DNA of 52,530 nt from Candidatus Thalassarchaeaceae archaeon (GCA_030747395.1 JASLKT010000004.1:1-52530), one strand, 5' to 3'; shown: positions 9,934-19,786, counted from the first letter of the stretch. Notes: generated by a model not told the origin, from the letters alone. A program made the numbers and translations.

Positions 9934-10608
9934 ATGGCGAAGAAAGATGAAGAAATCGAAGGAATGTACACTTTGGTTGGTGACCCTGACAATCCAGACT
10001 TGGAAGTCGCTGATGATGGTAAAATCAGTCTCACTGATCGCATTCGAAAGATGAAGAAAAAAATCCTCAAAGACGATTTTGAGCCCACAGAAGAGCAACG
10101 GGAAATTGCTGAACAAGCCTATGCTCGCGCCCAAGATGTCGTCAATTTGGTCACACCAACGCGAGTAGTGCTCGCGTCCATTTTCATGGCTGGTTTGATG
10201 CTCAGCATTTTCGCGCTCGGATTCTGGGTTGTTCCGAGAGACGCCGTCGATGTCGAAGTGGTCTACAAGCAGGGTGGGCCCGGCCATGTTGTCCTCTTGC
10301 AAGTACACAATTTCGGTAGTCGCCCCCTCGCGAATGTTGAGGTTGATGCCTCCTTTTCCAATCAGGATGGTGAGGTATTGAATTCCACTCATTTCGGCCC
10401 ATTTTCATTATTGGCCCATACATCAATTGCTGGAGACAATCTTGAATTGGTGATTACTGGCGAATCAATTTGGGAACTATACACCATCGAAGTCACACTC
10501 GATTACGATAACTATGATGGTGCCGTATCAAAGCAAACTTGGATCATTGAAGTTGGAGAGTATACCTTTGAAACTCACACCCTCGATGCCGAGCGTCAAT
10601 GGTTCTGA
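9934..10608 (+). CDS. Single-pass membrane protein coupled to the giant secreted protein
   Basis: A 224-residue protein. A charged N-terminal cytoplasmic region (about 1-70, Lys/Asp/Glu-rich, probably helical) precedes one membrane helix at about 73-97 ('VLASIFMAGLMLSIFALGFWVV'). An exterior beta-sandwich-like domain of about 125 residues follows, with strands such as 'VVLLQVHNFGSRPLANVEV' resembling CARDB/FxLYD-type folds. Its ATG lies 4 bases after the stop of the 1468-residue protein and has an AGGGTGAT ribosome site, so the two are translationally linked. It may anchor or export its large neighbour; that is inferred from spacing. A perfect hairpin begins right after its stop codon. Confidence 0.75.
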   Translation: MAKKDEEIEGMYTLVGDPDNPDLEVADDGKISLTDRIRKMKKKILKDDFEPTEEQREIAEQAYARAQDVVNLVTPTRVVLASIFMAGLMLSIFALGFWVVPRDAVDVEVVYKQGGPGHVVLLQVHNFGSRPLANVEVDASFSNQDGEVLNSTHFGPFSLLAHTSIAGDNLELVITGESIWELYTIEVTLDYDNYDGAVSKQTWIIEVGEYTFETHTLDAERQWF

Positions 10609-10627
10609 ACGACACCATAGGTGTCGT
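10609..10627 (+). terminator. Perfect hairpin directly after a stop codon
   Basis: Arms ACGACACC and GGTGTCGT flank an ATA loop, starting at the base after the TGA (10606-10608). There is no T run, so either it terminates without one or it stabilises the upstream mRNA end. A second CCCC/GGGG hairpin lies just before the next start codon. Confidence 0.5.
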
Positions 10628-10683
10628 CATGAGCAGGGAAGATAGAAAGCGGTCTCGGCAACCCCCCACCTTTGGGGAGCCGT

Positions 10684-13600
10684 ATGCGACATCGAACAGT
10701 ATTGTGGATTCTCACGGTTCTGTTGCTGTCTAGCGCTGCTCCTTTCGCATCCTCTCCTGATTCTATTTCTGATGTAATTGAAGAAGGGACGTCCGGCATC
10801 GAGCGTATCGTAATCACACCCGACCCAGATAGCATTGGTAGTGCACATCCGTCCGCAAGTTGGGATGGTGATGAACAAGTTCGGGAAACTATTGCTGACA
10901 CGCATATTGGTTTGTTCACAGTAGATGGTTTGGAATCAGATGTAGAGGTTCCAGAGGTATTGACAGAGATTCGGACAGACATTGCTCTCGTCCTGATCGA
11001 AGGCAATGTCGGATTGTGGGATGGTCGTGTGGCACTTACTGAATTACCTGGCATTGAAGTTCGAGCACATATCCCGCCTTCTGGATTTTTGATTCAGGGA
11101 CACCCACAAGCGATTGCGGCTGCATCCGACCTGCCAATGGTTGCGATGGTTCATCCCCTGCCACTAGCATTCATGGTGGATCATCATGTCAGTGACCTTC
11201 TATCCGAAGCATCTGAACTTCCTCTAGACTCATCGCCTTCAACTGCCGTTCAGATGTCAGGTTGGCGATTGGCAGATTTGGGCACCCCACAAGATCACGT
11301 TCGGTTGCCGGGTTTGATGGGTGATTTGGATAGCACAGCCTCATCCTACTTGAGCGACTATCGTCCCATTGATACCGGCAGGCATCTGGGTATTCTTTCT
11401 CTAGCAGATATTGCAACGGTTGCCGCTGAACCAGCCCTATCATGGCTCAGTCTTGAACCGATTTTCAGTATTGACAACAATGTCGCAATCGGTCATATGC
11501 GAGCTGACGATGTATCCAATTATTTCGTGGTTGGACTGAATGGTAGTGGTCACTCGGTGACTGTTGCAGATTCCGGGATTGATCGAGATCACGGTGACTT
11601 CGATGGTCGGATTCAGCATGTCGAGTCAGTAATCTGGGGGGACACATCGACCGAAGACGAACATTCGGGCCATGGGACACACGTCGCTTGCACCGTTCTT
11701 GGAAATGGCAGTCGAGGCGGGTATGCTGGTGTAGCGCCCCAAGCAACGCTACGATTCCAAGCGATGGAAGATGACAGTTCAGGAAATTTTGGTGGGGTCA
11801 GTATGGACACCCTCATTCGCAAGGGATATGAGGGCAATTCATACATTCACACGAATTCATGGGGAATGGATGGCTACTATGGGGAATACACGACAAGCAG
11901 TGAAGATGCGGACAGCCGCACCAGCCAATATGATCAGTTCTGGTCATACGATGGAATGCTAGTTCTCGTCTCCGCCGGAAATGACGGCCCCGATTCAGAT
12001 ACGATTACACCCCCTGCAACTGCGAAGAACATTGTCGCAGTTGGCAATCACCACAATCGCGGTGGCGGTGCACCCAGCACATTGTCGGATGGAAGCAGCC
12101 GTGGCCCCACCGATGATGGTCGCATCAAACCGGATGTAACAGCGCCAGGCTCCTGGGTTCGCTCTTGCCGCAGTCAGGATGCAGACGACACCTCAGGCTC
12201 TACTTGGACCAGTCAGTGGTACCTGGAATACAGTGGAACCTCAATGGCAGCACCCAATGCTGCCGGCGCTTCAGTCCTCATTCGCGAGTATCTGATGGAA
12301 GTTGCAGGCCGCCCATCACCTCAGGGCGCACTCATCAAAGGAATGTTGATTCTCGGCGCTGAAGATACCGGTTCTCGAGATATCCCGAACATGAATGAGG
12401 GCTGGGGTCGCGTCAATCTAGCCAATTCACTGATTCCTGGTACAGATACTGGTGTTTGGGTTGATGATCGGAATACCATTCGCAGTGGACAGACCCGAGA
12501 ATATGAATTCAATCTGAGTCGAGGAAACACACCGTTCAAAGCGGTCCTGACATGGTCGGATTATCCAGGGAGCACATGGTCGTCAACCCAATTGCAAAAC
12601 AATCTGGACATGGTTATCACCGCTCCAGATGGTACCATCTACAAGGGCAACGATTTCGCCAATGGCCGTTCAACTACCGGTGGCGATGCTGACAATGTAA
12701 ACAACGTCGAAGTCGTTCTAATCGATCAAGCCGACTCTGGTGTTTGGAGTGTCCGCATTACTGATGTTGCACATGGGGGTCAGCGCAGTGACCAACCATT
12801 TGCACTTGCAGTTCGGGGTGCCGGTGTCAATGATTTGCGAAGTGACCCGCTACCAATCCCCGCATCTTTCCAATTATCAACAGCAATCCCTCAAGTGAAC
12901 GAGGTTTGTCAAATCTCAATTCAAATCGAGAATCAAGGAGGCGGCAGTGCGGATGGATTGCGTATTGAGGCCATTGCTGGAACTCAAAATCTAGGTGATA
13001 TTGAGATTGATTTGGGTCCCGGGATGATTCGCTGGGCGACATGGGATTGGACTCCATTGAATGAAGGCACACAGGCGGTTACCATCCGTATTGACCCTGA
13101 CAATCTTGAGGAAGAGATTGACGAAGACAACAACCTCTTCGAAATACCCGTGGCTGTCAGTGCACCTGGTGTACGGGTTTCTACATCGGAAACAGTCATT
13201 GAAATTGAACAGGTGAGCGAGACGAGCACCGTATGGGATTTGCAAATTCGCAACACCGCCCTCATTTCTACCAATGCTTCAATCAGCGCATCCACACCAA
13301 TGAGAATCAACAATGGACAGATGATGAATGGATGGTTCACATCATTCACCCAGACGAGCTTTGCCCTTGACGGTTCAGAATCTTCCTCGGTCGGCTTCAC
13401 TCTCGTTCATGATGAATCCCCTGCTCCGGGGCTCTATCAATTGACGATTACAGCCCGTGATGAAGACAATAACATTGACTTTCCACTAACCCTGTCTCTC
13501 AACGTACCCGTTTTGCCAGGGGTCGCCTTCCAAGCGCCGTTCTCGACATTACAGGTTCACCCTGCCATACCAACATCCTTTGACGTAGATGTTCAAAATG

Positions 13601-15204
13601 AGGGCAATGGCTTACAAGGTTACAATCTGTTCATCGAATCACCCATTGGTTGGTGGGTTGGTCTCGATAATTTGGGCTCCTCAATCGGTGCAGCATCTGG
13701 TTCAACGGGAGCCATTCCAGTCAATGGCGCCCGCACTGTTGATTTGACAATCACGCCTCAGTTGGGTGTTCCACCTCCTCCTGGGCAGACATTACAGGCA
13801 ATATTGCGCGTGACCTCACAAGTCGACCCCACTCAATCTTGGTCATACACGATTCAAATGGAAGTCATCGAATTCGATTCGGCCTTCATCGAATTTGAGT
13901 CAAGTCCAAGTGTGCTTCGCCCCGATTCAACCGTGTATCTTCAATACACGATTTCGAATCAAGGAAATACAGAATTAACACTCTACCCAAACATCGATGA
14001 TCGACCTGGCGGTTGGTCTGTGATTGCCGGTTCAAATTCAATCACAATACCGGCCGGTGAATCAGCATCATACATGCTTGGTCTAGAGGGCAATGGATTG
14101 GCAGTGGGTGGGTCTCTGACACTCCATTTGACAACTCAGGATGGTTATCGAGTGTCATGGGAGGGTGATTTGAATGTCATTGAGGAAGCCAAACCCGTAT
14201 TGACATTGACTGGCTTTACCAATTCACAGGGAGATACCATTTTGGAAATCCCCACCGGGGCACCCGGATTTGTCGGTCATTGGCTCATATTCAATGATGG
14301 TAGTTCCGATTGGACACCCAGTTTGAGTGTGGATCTACCAGACTCTACATGGGAAGGCATCTGTGACCCTGTGGGCCTCATTCCAGCGGGTGGTTCTGCC
14401 GAAGCCAATTGTATCGTCATCGCACCGAATTTCGCGATGGCTGGATGGCAACCTGAAATCGGTTTGACAATCAATGCAGATGGTATCGAGCGTTCAGCGA
14501 GTGCATTCATCTCGGTTGATGCGAACCCTAGCGTCATTTGGACAACTCTCTCAATGGAAGAATCCATGGAAGGCCAGTCTTCATTATTGCATTTTGAAAT
14601 TCTAAATACAGGTAACACTGTAATTCAGGAGCGCATCACCATCGATGCACCCAAGGGCTGTTCAGCCGAAGTTGAGGGCGTAGATATTGTGGATTTAGCC
14701 ATTGGTGAATCTCAGAGCATTCGAGTTCAAATTGTTCCGGATTCACCCGGCGAGGTATCAATCGAACTCGGCTTTGAAGACTCAAACACACCCGGTTCGA
14801 CCCACTCTTCTACTGTTGACGTCGCCAGTGATCCATCGCGAAGTACTGGTAGTGGGGCAGGCACAACGATAGCGGTCATTGGTTTACTCATTTTCATCGT
14901 GGCTGGACTTGCAGTTGCCGGCTTACTCATCCTCCGCCTTCGTGATGGCGATTCACCAACTTCAATGGCACCACCTCCACCCTCAGCATTCTCTGCAAGC
15001 GCACCGTCAGTTACTCCACTCAAATCAACACCAGAAGTTGTCTGTTGGGGTTGTAACAAACCTATCGGAGGCACCCGTCGTGCATGTCCAAAATGTGGCG
15101 CCCGGTACCACGAATCAGGATATGCTTGCAGTGCTTCAGCATTGGTCATTTGCCGCAATTGTCAGGCCGACGTGAATACCTTTGTCGAGGAGGTGGGTTC
15201 CTGA
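10684..15204 (+). CDS. Subtilisin-like serine protease (S8) with CARDB-type repeats, membrane helix and cytoplasmic zinc-binding tail
   Basis: A 1506-residue surface protease. Residues 1-25 form a signal peptide. An apparent propeptide precedes the S8 domain (about 285-560). The catalytic triad is visible: Asp296 in TVADSGID, His330 in SGHGTHVA and Ser520 in YSGTSMAAPNA. A proprotein-convertase-like beta domain follows (about 610-715, with TWSDYPGS and LDMVITAPDG), then several CARDB/NEW3-type beta repeats. A membrane helix lies near 1394-1418. A Pro/Ala-rich linker and a Cys-rich tail with CWGC, CPKC, a His, a Cys and CRNC (about 1453-1495) end the protein. It probably cleaves proteins outside the cell while its tail faces inward. 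Upstream is the secreted protein pair; downstream is another repeat protein. Confidence 0.92.
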   Translation: MRHRTVLWILTVLLLSSAAPFASSPDSISDVIEEGTSGIERIVITPDPDSIGSAHPSASWDGDEQVRETIADTHIGLFTVDGLESDVEVPEVLTEIRTDIALVLIEGNVGLWDGRVALTELPGIEVRAHIPPSGFLIQGHPQAIAAASDLPMVAMVHPLPLAFMVDHHVSDLLSEASELPLDSSPSTAVQMSGWRLADLGTPQDHVRLPGLMGDLDSTASSYLSDYRPIDTGRHLGILSLADIATVAAEPALSWLSLEPIFSIDNNVAIGHMRADDVSNYFVVGLNGSGHSVTVADSGIDRDHGDFDGRIQHVESVIWGDTSTEDEHSGHGTHVACTVLGNGSRGGYAGVAPQATLRFQAMEDDSSGNFGGVSMDTLIRKGYEGNSYIHTNSWGMDGYYGEYTTSSEDADSRTSQYDQFWSYDGMLVLVSAGNDGPDSDTITPPATAKNIVAVGNHHNRGGGAPSTLSDGSSRGPTDDGRIKPDVTAPGSWVRSCRSQDADDTSGSTWTSQWYLEYSGTSMAAPNAAGASVLIREYLMEVAGRPSPQGALIKGMLILGAEDTGSRDIPNMNEGWGRVNLANSLIPGTDTGVWVDDRNTIRSGQTREYEFNLSRGNTPFKAVLTWSDYPGSTWSSTQLQNNLDMVITAPDGTIYKGNDFANGRSTTGGDADNVNNVEVVLIDQADSGVWSVRITDVAHGGQRSDQPFALAVRGAGVNDLRSDPLPIPASFQLSTAIPQVNEVCQISIQIENQGGGSADGLRIEAIAGTQNLGDIEIDLGPGMIRWATWDWTPLNEGTQAVTIRIDPDNLEEEIDEDNNLFEIPVAVSAPGVRVSTSETVIEIEQVSETSTVWDLQIRNTALISTNASISASTPMRINNGQMMNGWFTSFTQTSFALDGSESSSVGFTLVHDESPAPGLYQLTITARDEDNNIDFPLTLSLNVPVLPGVAFQAPFSTLQVHPAIPTSFDVDVQNEGNGLQGYNLFIESPIGWWVGLDNLGSSIGAASGSTGAIPVNGARTVDLTITPQLGVPPPPGQTLQAILRVTSQVDPTQSWSYTIQMEVIEFDSAFIEFESSPSVLRPDSTVYLQYTISNQGNTELTLYPNIDDRPGGWSVIAGSNSITIPAGESASYMLGLEGNGLAVGGSLTLHLTTQDGYRVSWEGDLNVIEEAKPVLTLTGFTNSQGDTILEIPTGAPGFVGHWLIFNDGSSDWTPSLSVDLPDSTWEGICDPVGLIPAGGSAEANCIVIAPNFAMAGWQPEIGLTINADGIERSASAFISVDANPSVIWTTLSMEESMEGQSSLLHFEILNTGNTVIQERITIDAPKGCSAEVEGVDIVDLAIGESQSIRVQIVPDSPGEVSIELGFEDSNTPGSTHSSTVDVASDPSRSTGSGAGTTIAVIGLLIFIVAGLAVAGLLILRLRDGDSPTSMAPPPPSAFSASAPSVTPLKSTPEVVCWGCNKPIGGTRRACPKCGARYHESGYACSASALVICRNCQADVNTFVEEVGS

Positions 15205-15251
15205 ACCGCCAAGCAGGCGCCCTTTTGAGGGGGTTATCCTGTCGCCCTCTC

Positions 15252-17945
15252 ATGCGCACACCCGCGCGCGGCCGCTGTCTTTGCGTCGTTGCATTGCTAT
15301 TGCTCGTTATCGCGAGCCCGTATGCTGCTGCTGAAGCCGATGTTACATTGACATCTGATTCATCTTCAAAGGAGGCATCTCCTGGCACGCCTGCTGAATA
15401 TACAATCACGGTTCGAAACACGGGTGACGAAGACATCACAGTGCAATTGGCGACAAGTCAAGAAGCAGGCGGTTGTCAAGGTTACACCAGCACAATCGAG
15501 CAAGTTTCTGGCGTCATTTCACCGAACTCAAATGAGCAGGTAACTCTGACTGTAAACGTGACAGAGGATTCTAGTGAGACAACCGCCGATGACTGCGAAA
15601 CAACAGTGTCCGCCACAGCTTCTCCAGCCGAACCCGGAACACCTGGTGCACCGGCTCAGGCAGATGTTGTAGTGACGACCACAAAGGGGGAAGGCAGCGG
15701 AAATGCAGCTCAGGGTGTTGAACTTTCAACAAGTCAAGCGACTAGGAATTACAATGGTCAAGACGATGAAGTCGAATGGGAAATCACTGTCAAAAATACA
15801 GGGCAAACCCAAGAGACCATTTCCATAGAAATGGACGATTCTTCGAGTTGCCGTTCCGATGGATTGGAAGCCTCAGTGGATCCTGCACAAGTCACTGTGA
15901 ATTCAGATGACGAAGAGATTGTCACCGTCACGGTTGAAGTCCCAGATGGTGAACAAACTGAAGCTGGTTCTCATTGTTTCATCACTCGTGCAACTGTCAC
16001 CGCACCCGCACCTCCACCGGGCACAGATGCTGCACAAGACAATCTCTCAGTTACACTGAATATTCCTGAACTTCACGAATGTGAAGCCACGCTTTCACCT
16101 TCATCAATGACAATCGCCCCGGGTGCATCACAATCGGGTAATTTCATGCTCACAAATGCTGGCAACAGTGATTGGACCGTTGGTTTTGGTAAATCTGGGT
16201 CTAAGGCCAATTGGGTTACACCAGAGGTTAGTCAGCGAAATTTACCTTATGACAATGGAAATGGACAGGCCGCCATTTCGTTTGATGTTTCACCAGATGA
16301 CAGTATCCCTGCTGGTGAAACTGAAACCATTGAAATCCGTGCTCTCGATGGGAGCAGCGCACGTTGCACGGCTACGTTGTCAATCACCGTAGGACAATCG
16401 TATGGGGGCAGTGCATCCCTCTCATCCAATTATCTCAACAATGTCGATCCAGGGACGGCTCAAAGTACTGCTCTATCCGTTTCCAATCAAGGAAATGGCG
16501 CCGACACTTTCGCAATTGGTCACAGTCCAGTTCCAAGTGGATGGACTGTGACTTTGAGTGATTCCAGTCTTTCATTGCCTGGGAAGCACGATAATGGCAA
16601 TCAACAGAGTATTTCGGTGGAGGTGTTTGTCCCTCTTGACGCACTTGCAGATGACACGGTGACGATTACATTCGCAGTGACGAGTAGTGGTGATTCTTCC
16701 GTTGAAATCACAGATGATCTCGAAGTATCCGTTGCCGAGCGTCACGATGTTGATGGCACGGTCCTTTCCTCAGACCAAACCGGTCGTAGCGACCAGTCGA
16801 TTGATTTCCCATTGACCGTTCACAACAACGGCAACGTACAGGATTCATTCCGTCTACGTGCTTGTGACCCCAATCAACCGGGCTCCTGTGCATCTCCTTC
16901 TTGGCAATCCATCTATGTCGATACTTCGGGTAATGAATTAACCCAGATTTCACTCGATGCCGGGCAATCTCAGCAGGTCTACTTGCGTATTCACATCCAG
17001 AGTGAGGATGAGGGGGATTATCTCCAAGTTCAGATGAAAATCAATATTGTATCTTCACCCTCTAATGAGTACACGACGACAGTAACGGCTCGCGTCTCAA
17101 ATTATGATTACATGATGCAGTTGATTTTGGCCGAACCGCAAGGGGCTCCAGATTCCATGAGCGTCACACTTCCACCCGGTGGTCAAACAACAGTTGCATT
17201 TGCGTTCAGCGATATTGGCACATCACCTTATGTCGAGCAGGCATTGTTCACAATCGAAGGCATGGATTCTACAATTTCAACAACATTGACTTCAGACGCT
17301 GAAGAATTGGCACCGGGTGTTTTCACGCTCCCCGATGATTCTGTAACATATTACGCGAATCTCACACTCAGTGTGATGGGTTCGGATCAGAACCTGAATG
17401 GTGAAGCTGGTGTGATACGCGTTTGTGCAGCATCCATGCGCAATGCAGCCGTCCCATCTTGTGTGGACGTTGTCGTATCGATTGCAACAGTGCACGACAT
17501 CGATGTCGCGATTGAAGGTGGAGCGATGAAAAACACCACCCATCCGGATTTTTCTGATTTCCTTGTAACGGTTACAAACAGCGGTAATATCGAAGAGCAG
17601 ATTGAAATCACATCCACTGAAGGATTGCGTGGTTGGACAATCGACATCGAACAAACCGACTTCTTGCTTGAGCCTGGTGAATCGGCCACGGTTCGCGTTC
17701 GAGTCAAGCCACCCGTGGAGATGGTGATTGAGGATGAATTCGAATTCACACTCATTGTCACCCCAGAGAGTGCACCTGTGGCCGCACAACCGGTGGACAT
17801 AACTGTCAACGCGATTCTAGATGACAGTGTTTTCGGCCTCTCAGTCGAGGCTTGGGACACAGTCACATGGTCGATTCTGGCCGTTCTTGGCGTGATGATT
17901 TTATTCACAATAGGGCGCAACCGCCGCCGTAGTTTTGAGTTGTGA
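15252..17945 (+). CDS. Surface protein of repeated NEW3/CARDB-like beta domains with C-terminal anchor
   Basis: An 897-residue protein. The signal peptide is at residues 1-27 (MRTPARGRCLCVVALLLLVI...). At least six beta-sandwich repeats follow, each marked by a strand such as 'ITVRNTGDEDITVQL', 'LSVSNQGNGADTFAI' or 'LTVHNNGNVQDSFRL', the NEW3/CARDB pattern. A single membrane helix (about 871-889) and a short basic GRNRRRSF tail end it. Unlike its neighbours it has no zinc ribbon. The ATG at 15252 is chosen for the signal peptide; the frame is open back into the protease gene, where it is probably not translated. It may be a stalk or cell-wall component working with the protease 47 bases upstream. 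Confidence 0.83.
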   Translation: MRTPARGRCLCVVALLLLVIASPYAAAEADVTLTSDSSSKEASPGTPAEYTITVRNTGDEDITVQLATSQEAGGCQGYTSTIEQVSGVISPNSNEQVTLTVNVTEDSSETTADDCETTVSATASPAEPGTPGAPAQADVVVTTTKGEGSGNAAQGVELSTSQATRNYNGQDDEVEWEITVKNTGQTQETISIEMDDSSSCRSDGLEASVDPAQVTVNSDDEEIVTVTVEVPDGEQTEAGSHCFITRATVTAPAPPPGTDAAQDNLSVTLNIPELHECEATLSPSSMTIAPGASQSGNFMLTNAGNSDWTVGFGKSGSKANWVTPEVSQRNLPYDNGNGQAAISFDVSPDDSIPAGETETIEIRALDGSSARCTATLSITVGQSYGGSASLSSNYLNNVDPGTAQSTALSVSNQGNGADTFAIGHSPVPSGWTVTLSDSSLSLPGKHDNGNQQSISVEVFVPLDALADDTVTITFAVTSSGDSSVEITDDLEVSVAERHDVDGTVLSSDQTGRSDQSIDFPLTVHNNGNVQDSFRLRACDPNQPGSCASPSWQSIYVDTSGNELTQISLDAGQSQQVYLRIHIQSEDEGDYLQVQMKINIVSSPSNEYTTTVTARVSNYDYMMQLILAEPQGAPDSMSVTLPPGGQTTVAFAFSDIGTSPYVEQALFTIEGMDSTISTTLTSDAEELAPGVFTLPDDSVTYYANLTLSVMGSDQNLNGEAGVIRVCAASMRNAAVPSCVDVVVSIATVHDIDVAIEGGAMKNTTHPDFSDFLVTVTNSGNIEEQIEITSTEGLRGWTIDIEQTDFLLEPGESATVRVRVKPPVEMVIEDEFEFTLIVTPESAPVAAQPVDITVNAILDDSVFGLSVEAWDTVTWSILAVLGVMILFTIGRNRRRSFEL

Positions 17946-17978
17946 GTCGCCCCTCTCGGCCGATGTCTCGCTGGATAT

Positions 17979-18034
17979 GCTTATGATGCCTCTTTGAGTC
18001 GAACGACTCAAGGAACCCTACGGGTTCCCTTGAG
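17979..18034 (+). promoter_or_regulatory. Leader of the nuo operon with TATA-like box and two overlapping hairpins
   Basis: GCTTATG (17979-17985) resembles other boxes in this window. Hairpin 1 has arms TTGAGTCG and CGACTCAA around AA (17994-18011). Hairpin 2 has arms GGAACCC and GGGTTCC around TAC (18012-18028) and extends to 18007-18034 by pairing CTCAA with TTGAG, with one bulged C. The CTCAA at 18007-18011 is needed by both, so full formation of one disrupts the other. This is an arrangement seen in attenuators, or in overlapping operators at the DNA level. The nuoA ATG is at 18043. Confidence 0.55.
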
Positions 18035-18042
18035 GCTTCGCA

Positions 18043-18513
18043 ATGCCCACTGTCTCAGCAGCATATCTGTCTCTTGCTTTGATGACCCTTGTAGGCATTG
18101 GATTTCCATTGGGTGGCTTTGTTCTTTCACGATTTTTGCGGCCAATGCCTGACCCAAATGACCCGACCAAACTTCGCAGTTTCTTGCTCAAAGGATACGA
18201 ATCAGATCAATCATTGTATGTTCGTCGTTTGAGTACTTACGAATGTGGTGCTGACCCAGTCGGTGACGCGATGATAGATTTCCACTTCCAATACTATTGG
18301 TACGCAATCATCTTCCTTGTTTTCGATATTGCATTCATGTTCTTAGCATTCGGTGGAATTGTGGCCATGAGTGCAGATCACACTGTTGCAGAAGGAGCAG
18401 CAGGTGGTGTAGAAGCAGCAACGGGCTCCTTGGTCACACTCTTGGTTTTCCTTGGAATCATGGGCTTAGGCGTGTGGTATGTTTTCCGAAAGCGAGGACG
18501 AATCTACATTTGA
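18043..18513 (+). CDS. nuoA: Complex I subunit A (NuoA)
   Basis: A 156-residue membrane subunit near the quinone site of complex I. Three membrane helices are visible. The conserved segment 'STYECGADPVGDAMIDFHFQ' and the following FQYYWYAIIFLVFDIAFMF are the family hallmark; its flexible loop bears the conserved Cys. It is the first gene of an unbroken 12-gene operon that ends at 29909. A Gly/Ala-rich loop between helices 2 and 3 makes it longer than the common 120-130 residues. Confidence 0.95.
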   Translation: MPTVSAAYLSLALMTLVGIGFPLGGFVLSRFLRPMPDPNDPTKLRSFLLKGYESDQSLYVRRLSTYECGADPVGDAMIDFHFQYYWYAIIFLVFDIAFMFLAFGGIVAMSADHTVAEGAAGGVEAATGSLVTLLVFLGIMGLGVWYVFRKRGRIYI

Positions 18514-18523
18514 GGTGATTTTG

Positions 18524-19117
18524 ATGGATGAAGGGCAGAATTACACAACGTTCAGCAGTCGAGGCCTCCTTGACATGGTTGGTGATCTCAACGACAAAGC
18601 CCTTGAAGCATCTCGGATGAAGGATTTCATCGGTGTTCTCGGCGGGCGATTTTTGAATTGGGCACAGCGCAAATCATTGTTCCCCTTGCACTTGGGAATC
18701 AAGTGTTGCGCCCTTGAGATGGCTGCAGCTGGAGCGCCTCGCTTTGATGCAGAGAGTTTCGGAGTCGTGTTCAGAAGCAGTCCACGTCAATGTGATGTTT
18801 TGCTGATCAATGGCCCTATTTCAAAGAAATTCGCAGACCCAGTCGTGCGATTGTGGGAACAAATGCCTGAACCAAAGTGGTGCATTGCCATGGGCGAGTG
18901 CGCAATTTCCGGTGGCCCTTACTTCCAGTCCTACAATATCCTAGAAGGAGTTGACACTGTGATTCCAGTTGATGTATACATTCCAGGTTGTCCACCACGA
19001 CCCGAGGCCCTTATCGATGGCTTTGGCAAGTTGCGTGAGAAAATTATCCGCATCGGTGCAGTGCCGAGTGGGGAGGCTGAAGCGCGTGGTTCACCAATCA
19101 TCGTCGCCGATGACTGA
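18524..19117 (+). CDS. nuoB: Complex I subunit B (NuoB), cluster N2 protein
   Basis: A 197-residue cytoplasmic-face subunit that holds the terminal 4Fe-4S cluster N2, which passes electrons to quinone. The ligands are visible as the tandem CC of GIKCCALEM, the Cys of GECAISGG and the Cys of IPGCPPRPEAL. ATG 18524, with GAGGTGAT upstream, is chosen over an upstream in-frame ATG at 18479 that would overlap nuoA by 35 bases. Start and spacing indicate translation coupled to nuoA. Confidence 0.95.
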   Translation: MDEGQNYTTFSSRGLLDMVGDLNDKALEASRMKDFIGVLGGRFLNWAQRKSLFPLHLGIKCCALEMAAAGAPRFDAESFGVVFRSSPRQCDVLLINGPISKKFADPVVRLWEQMPEPKWCIAMGECAISGGPYFQSYNILEGVDTVIPVDVYIPGCPPRPEALIDGFGKLREKIIRIGAVPSGEAEARGSPIIVADD

Positions 19118-19126
19118 GGGGATATT

Positions 19127-19786
19127 ATGGCCAACGAAATCAGTGCAAAACAGGTTCTTTCCGCTGCGAAAGAGATTGTTGCAGATGTTGCAGATTTCGG
19201 AGACGCCGTCAATGCGGAAGTTCGCCACCACACAGGTGGTCGCCGCAAGAACGCCTACGTCTACATCGAAGTTGTTGCCAGCGAATGGCGCGAACTCGCT
19301 CTCTGGCTCAAGAAGACCAAAAAGGTCGATTACTGTTCAATGATCACTGGAATTCACTGGCCTGAGAATGCTGACGCCACATGGCAAGTAGTTGCTCATC
19401 TAATGCGAACGGGTGTCACAAACCCTACGGTAGTCAATAAGCGAGTCCATGAGATAAAGGTGGATATTGCGAGTCTCTCAGGGAATGATGTCCCCATGGA
19501 ATTTGAGATTACAATGACCATTCCAGACACTCGTGAACCCAGTGTCCCAAGTGTGGCCGACATATGGGTTGGCGCAGATTGGAATGAAAAGGAAACTTGG
19601 GACTTGGTTGGTATCGATTTTGAAGGTCACATCGGAATGCGTCGCGTCCTTCTCCCACACGATTCCCCTACAGGATATCACCCACTACAGAAGCAACACA
19701 AATTGCGATATCACGACTTCAATGAAATGTACGACGATGCTCAGGGCTTTGGAAGAAAGCCGGAAGATTCCGGGAGGGTCAAGTAA
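19127..19786 (+). CDS. nuoC: Complex I subunit C (NuoC, 30 kDa)
   Basis: A 219-residue subunit of the connecting fragment between the electron-input side and the quinone module. The C-terminal half carries the family pattern WVGADWNEKETWDLVGIDFEGH followed by RRVLLPHDSPTGYHPLQK. Complex I NuoC has no cofactor. The stop overlaps the nuoD ATG by one base (TAATG), so C and D are translationally linked but not fused as in E. coli. Confidence 0.93.
   Translation: MANEISAKQVLSAAKEIVADVADFGDAVNAEVRHHTGGRRKNAYVYIEVVASEWRELALWLKKTKKVDYCSMITGIHWPENADATWQVVAHLMRTGVTNPTVVNKRVHEIKVDIASLSGNDVPMEFEITMTIPDTREPSVPSVADIWVGADWNEKETWDLVGIDFEGHIGMRRVLLPHDSPTGYHPLQKQHKLRYHDFNEMYDDAQGFGRKPEDSGRVK

Noticed and set aside
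15084..15251. Upstream extension of the repeat protein overlapping the protease gene
   Set aside because: It would put about 56 residues ahead of the signal peptide and overlap the protease end by 121 bases in another frame.
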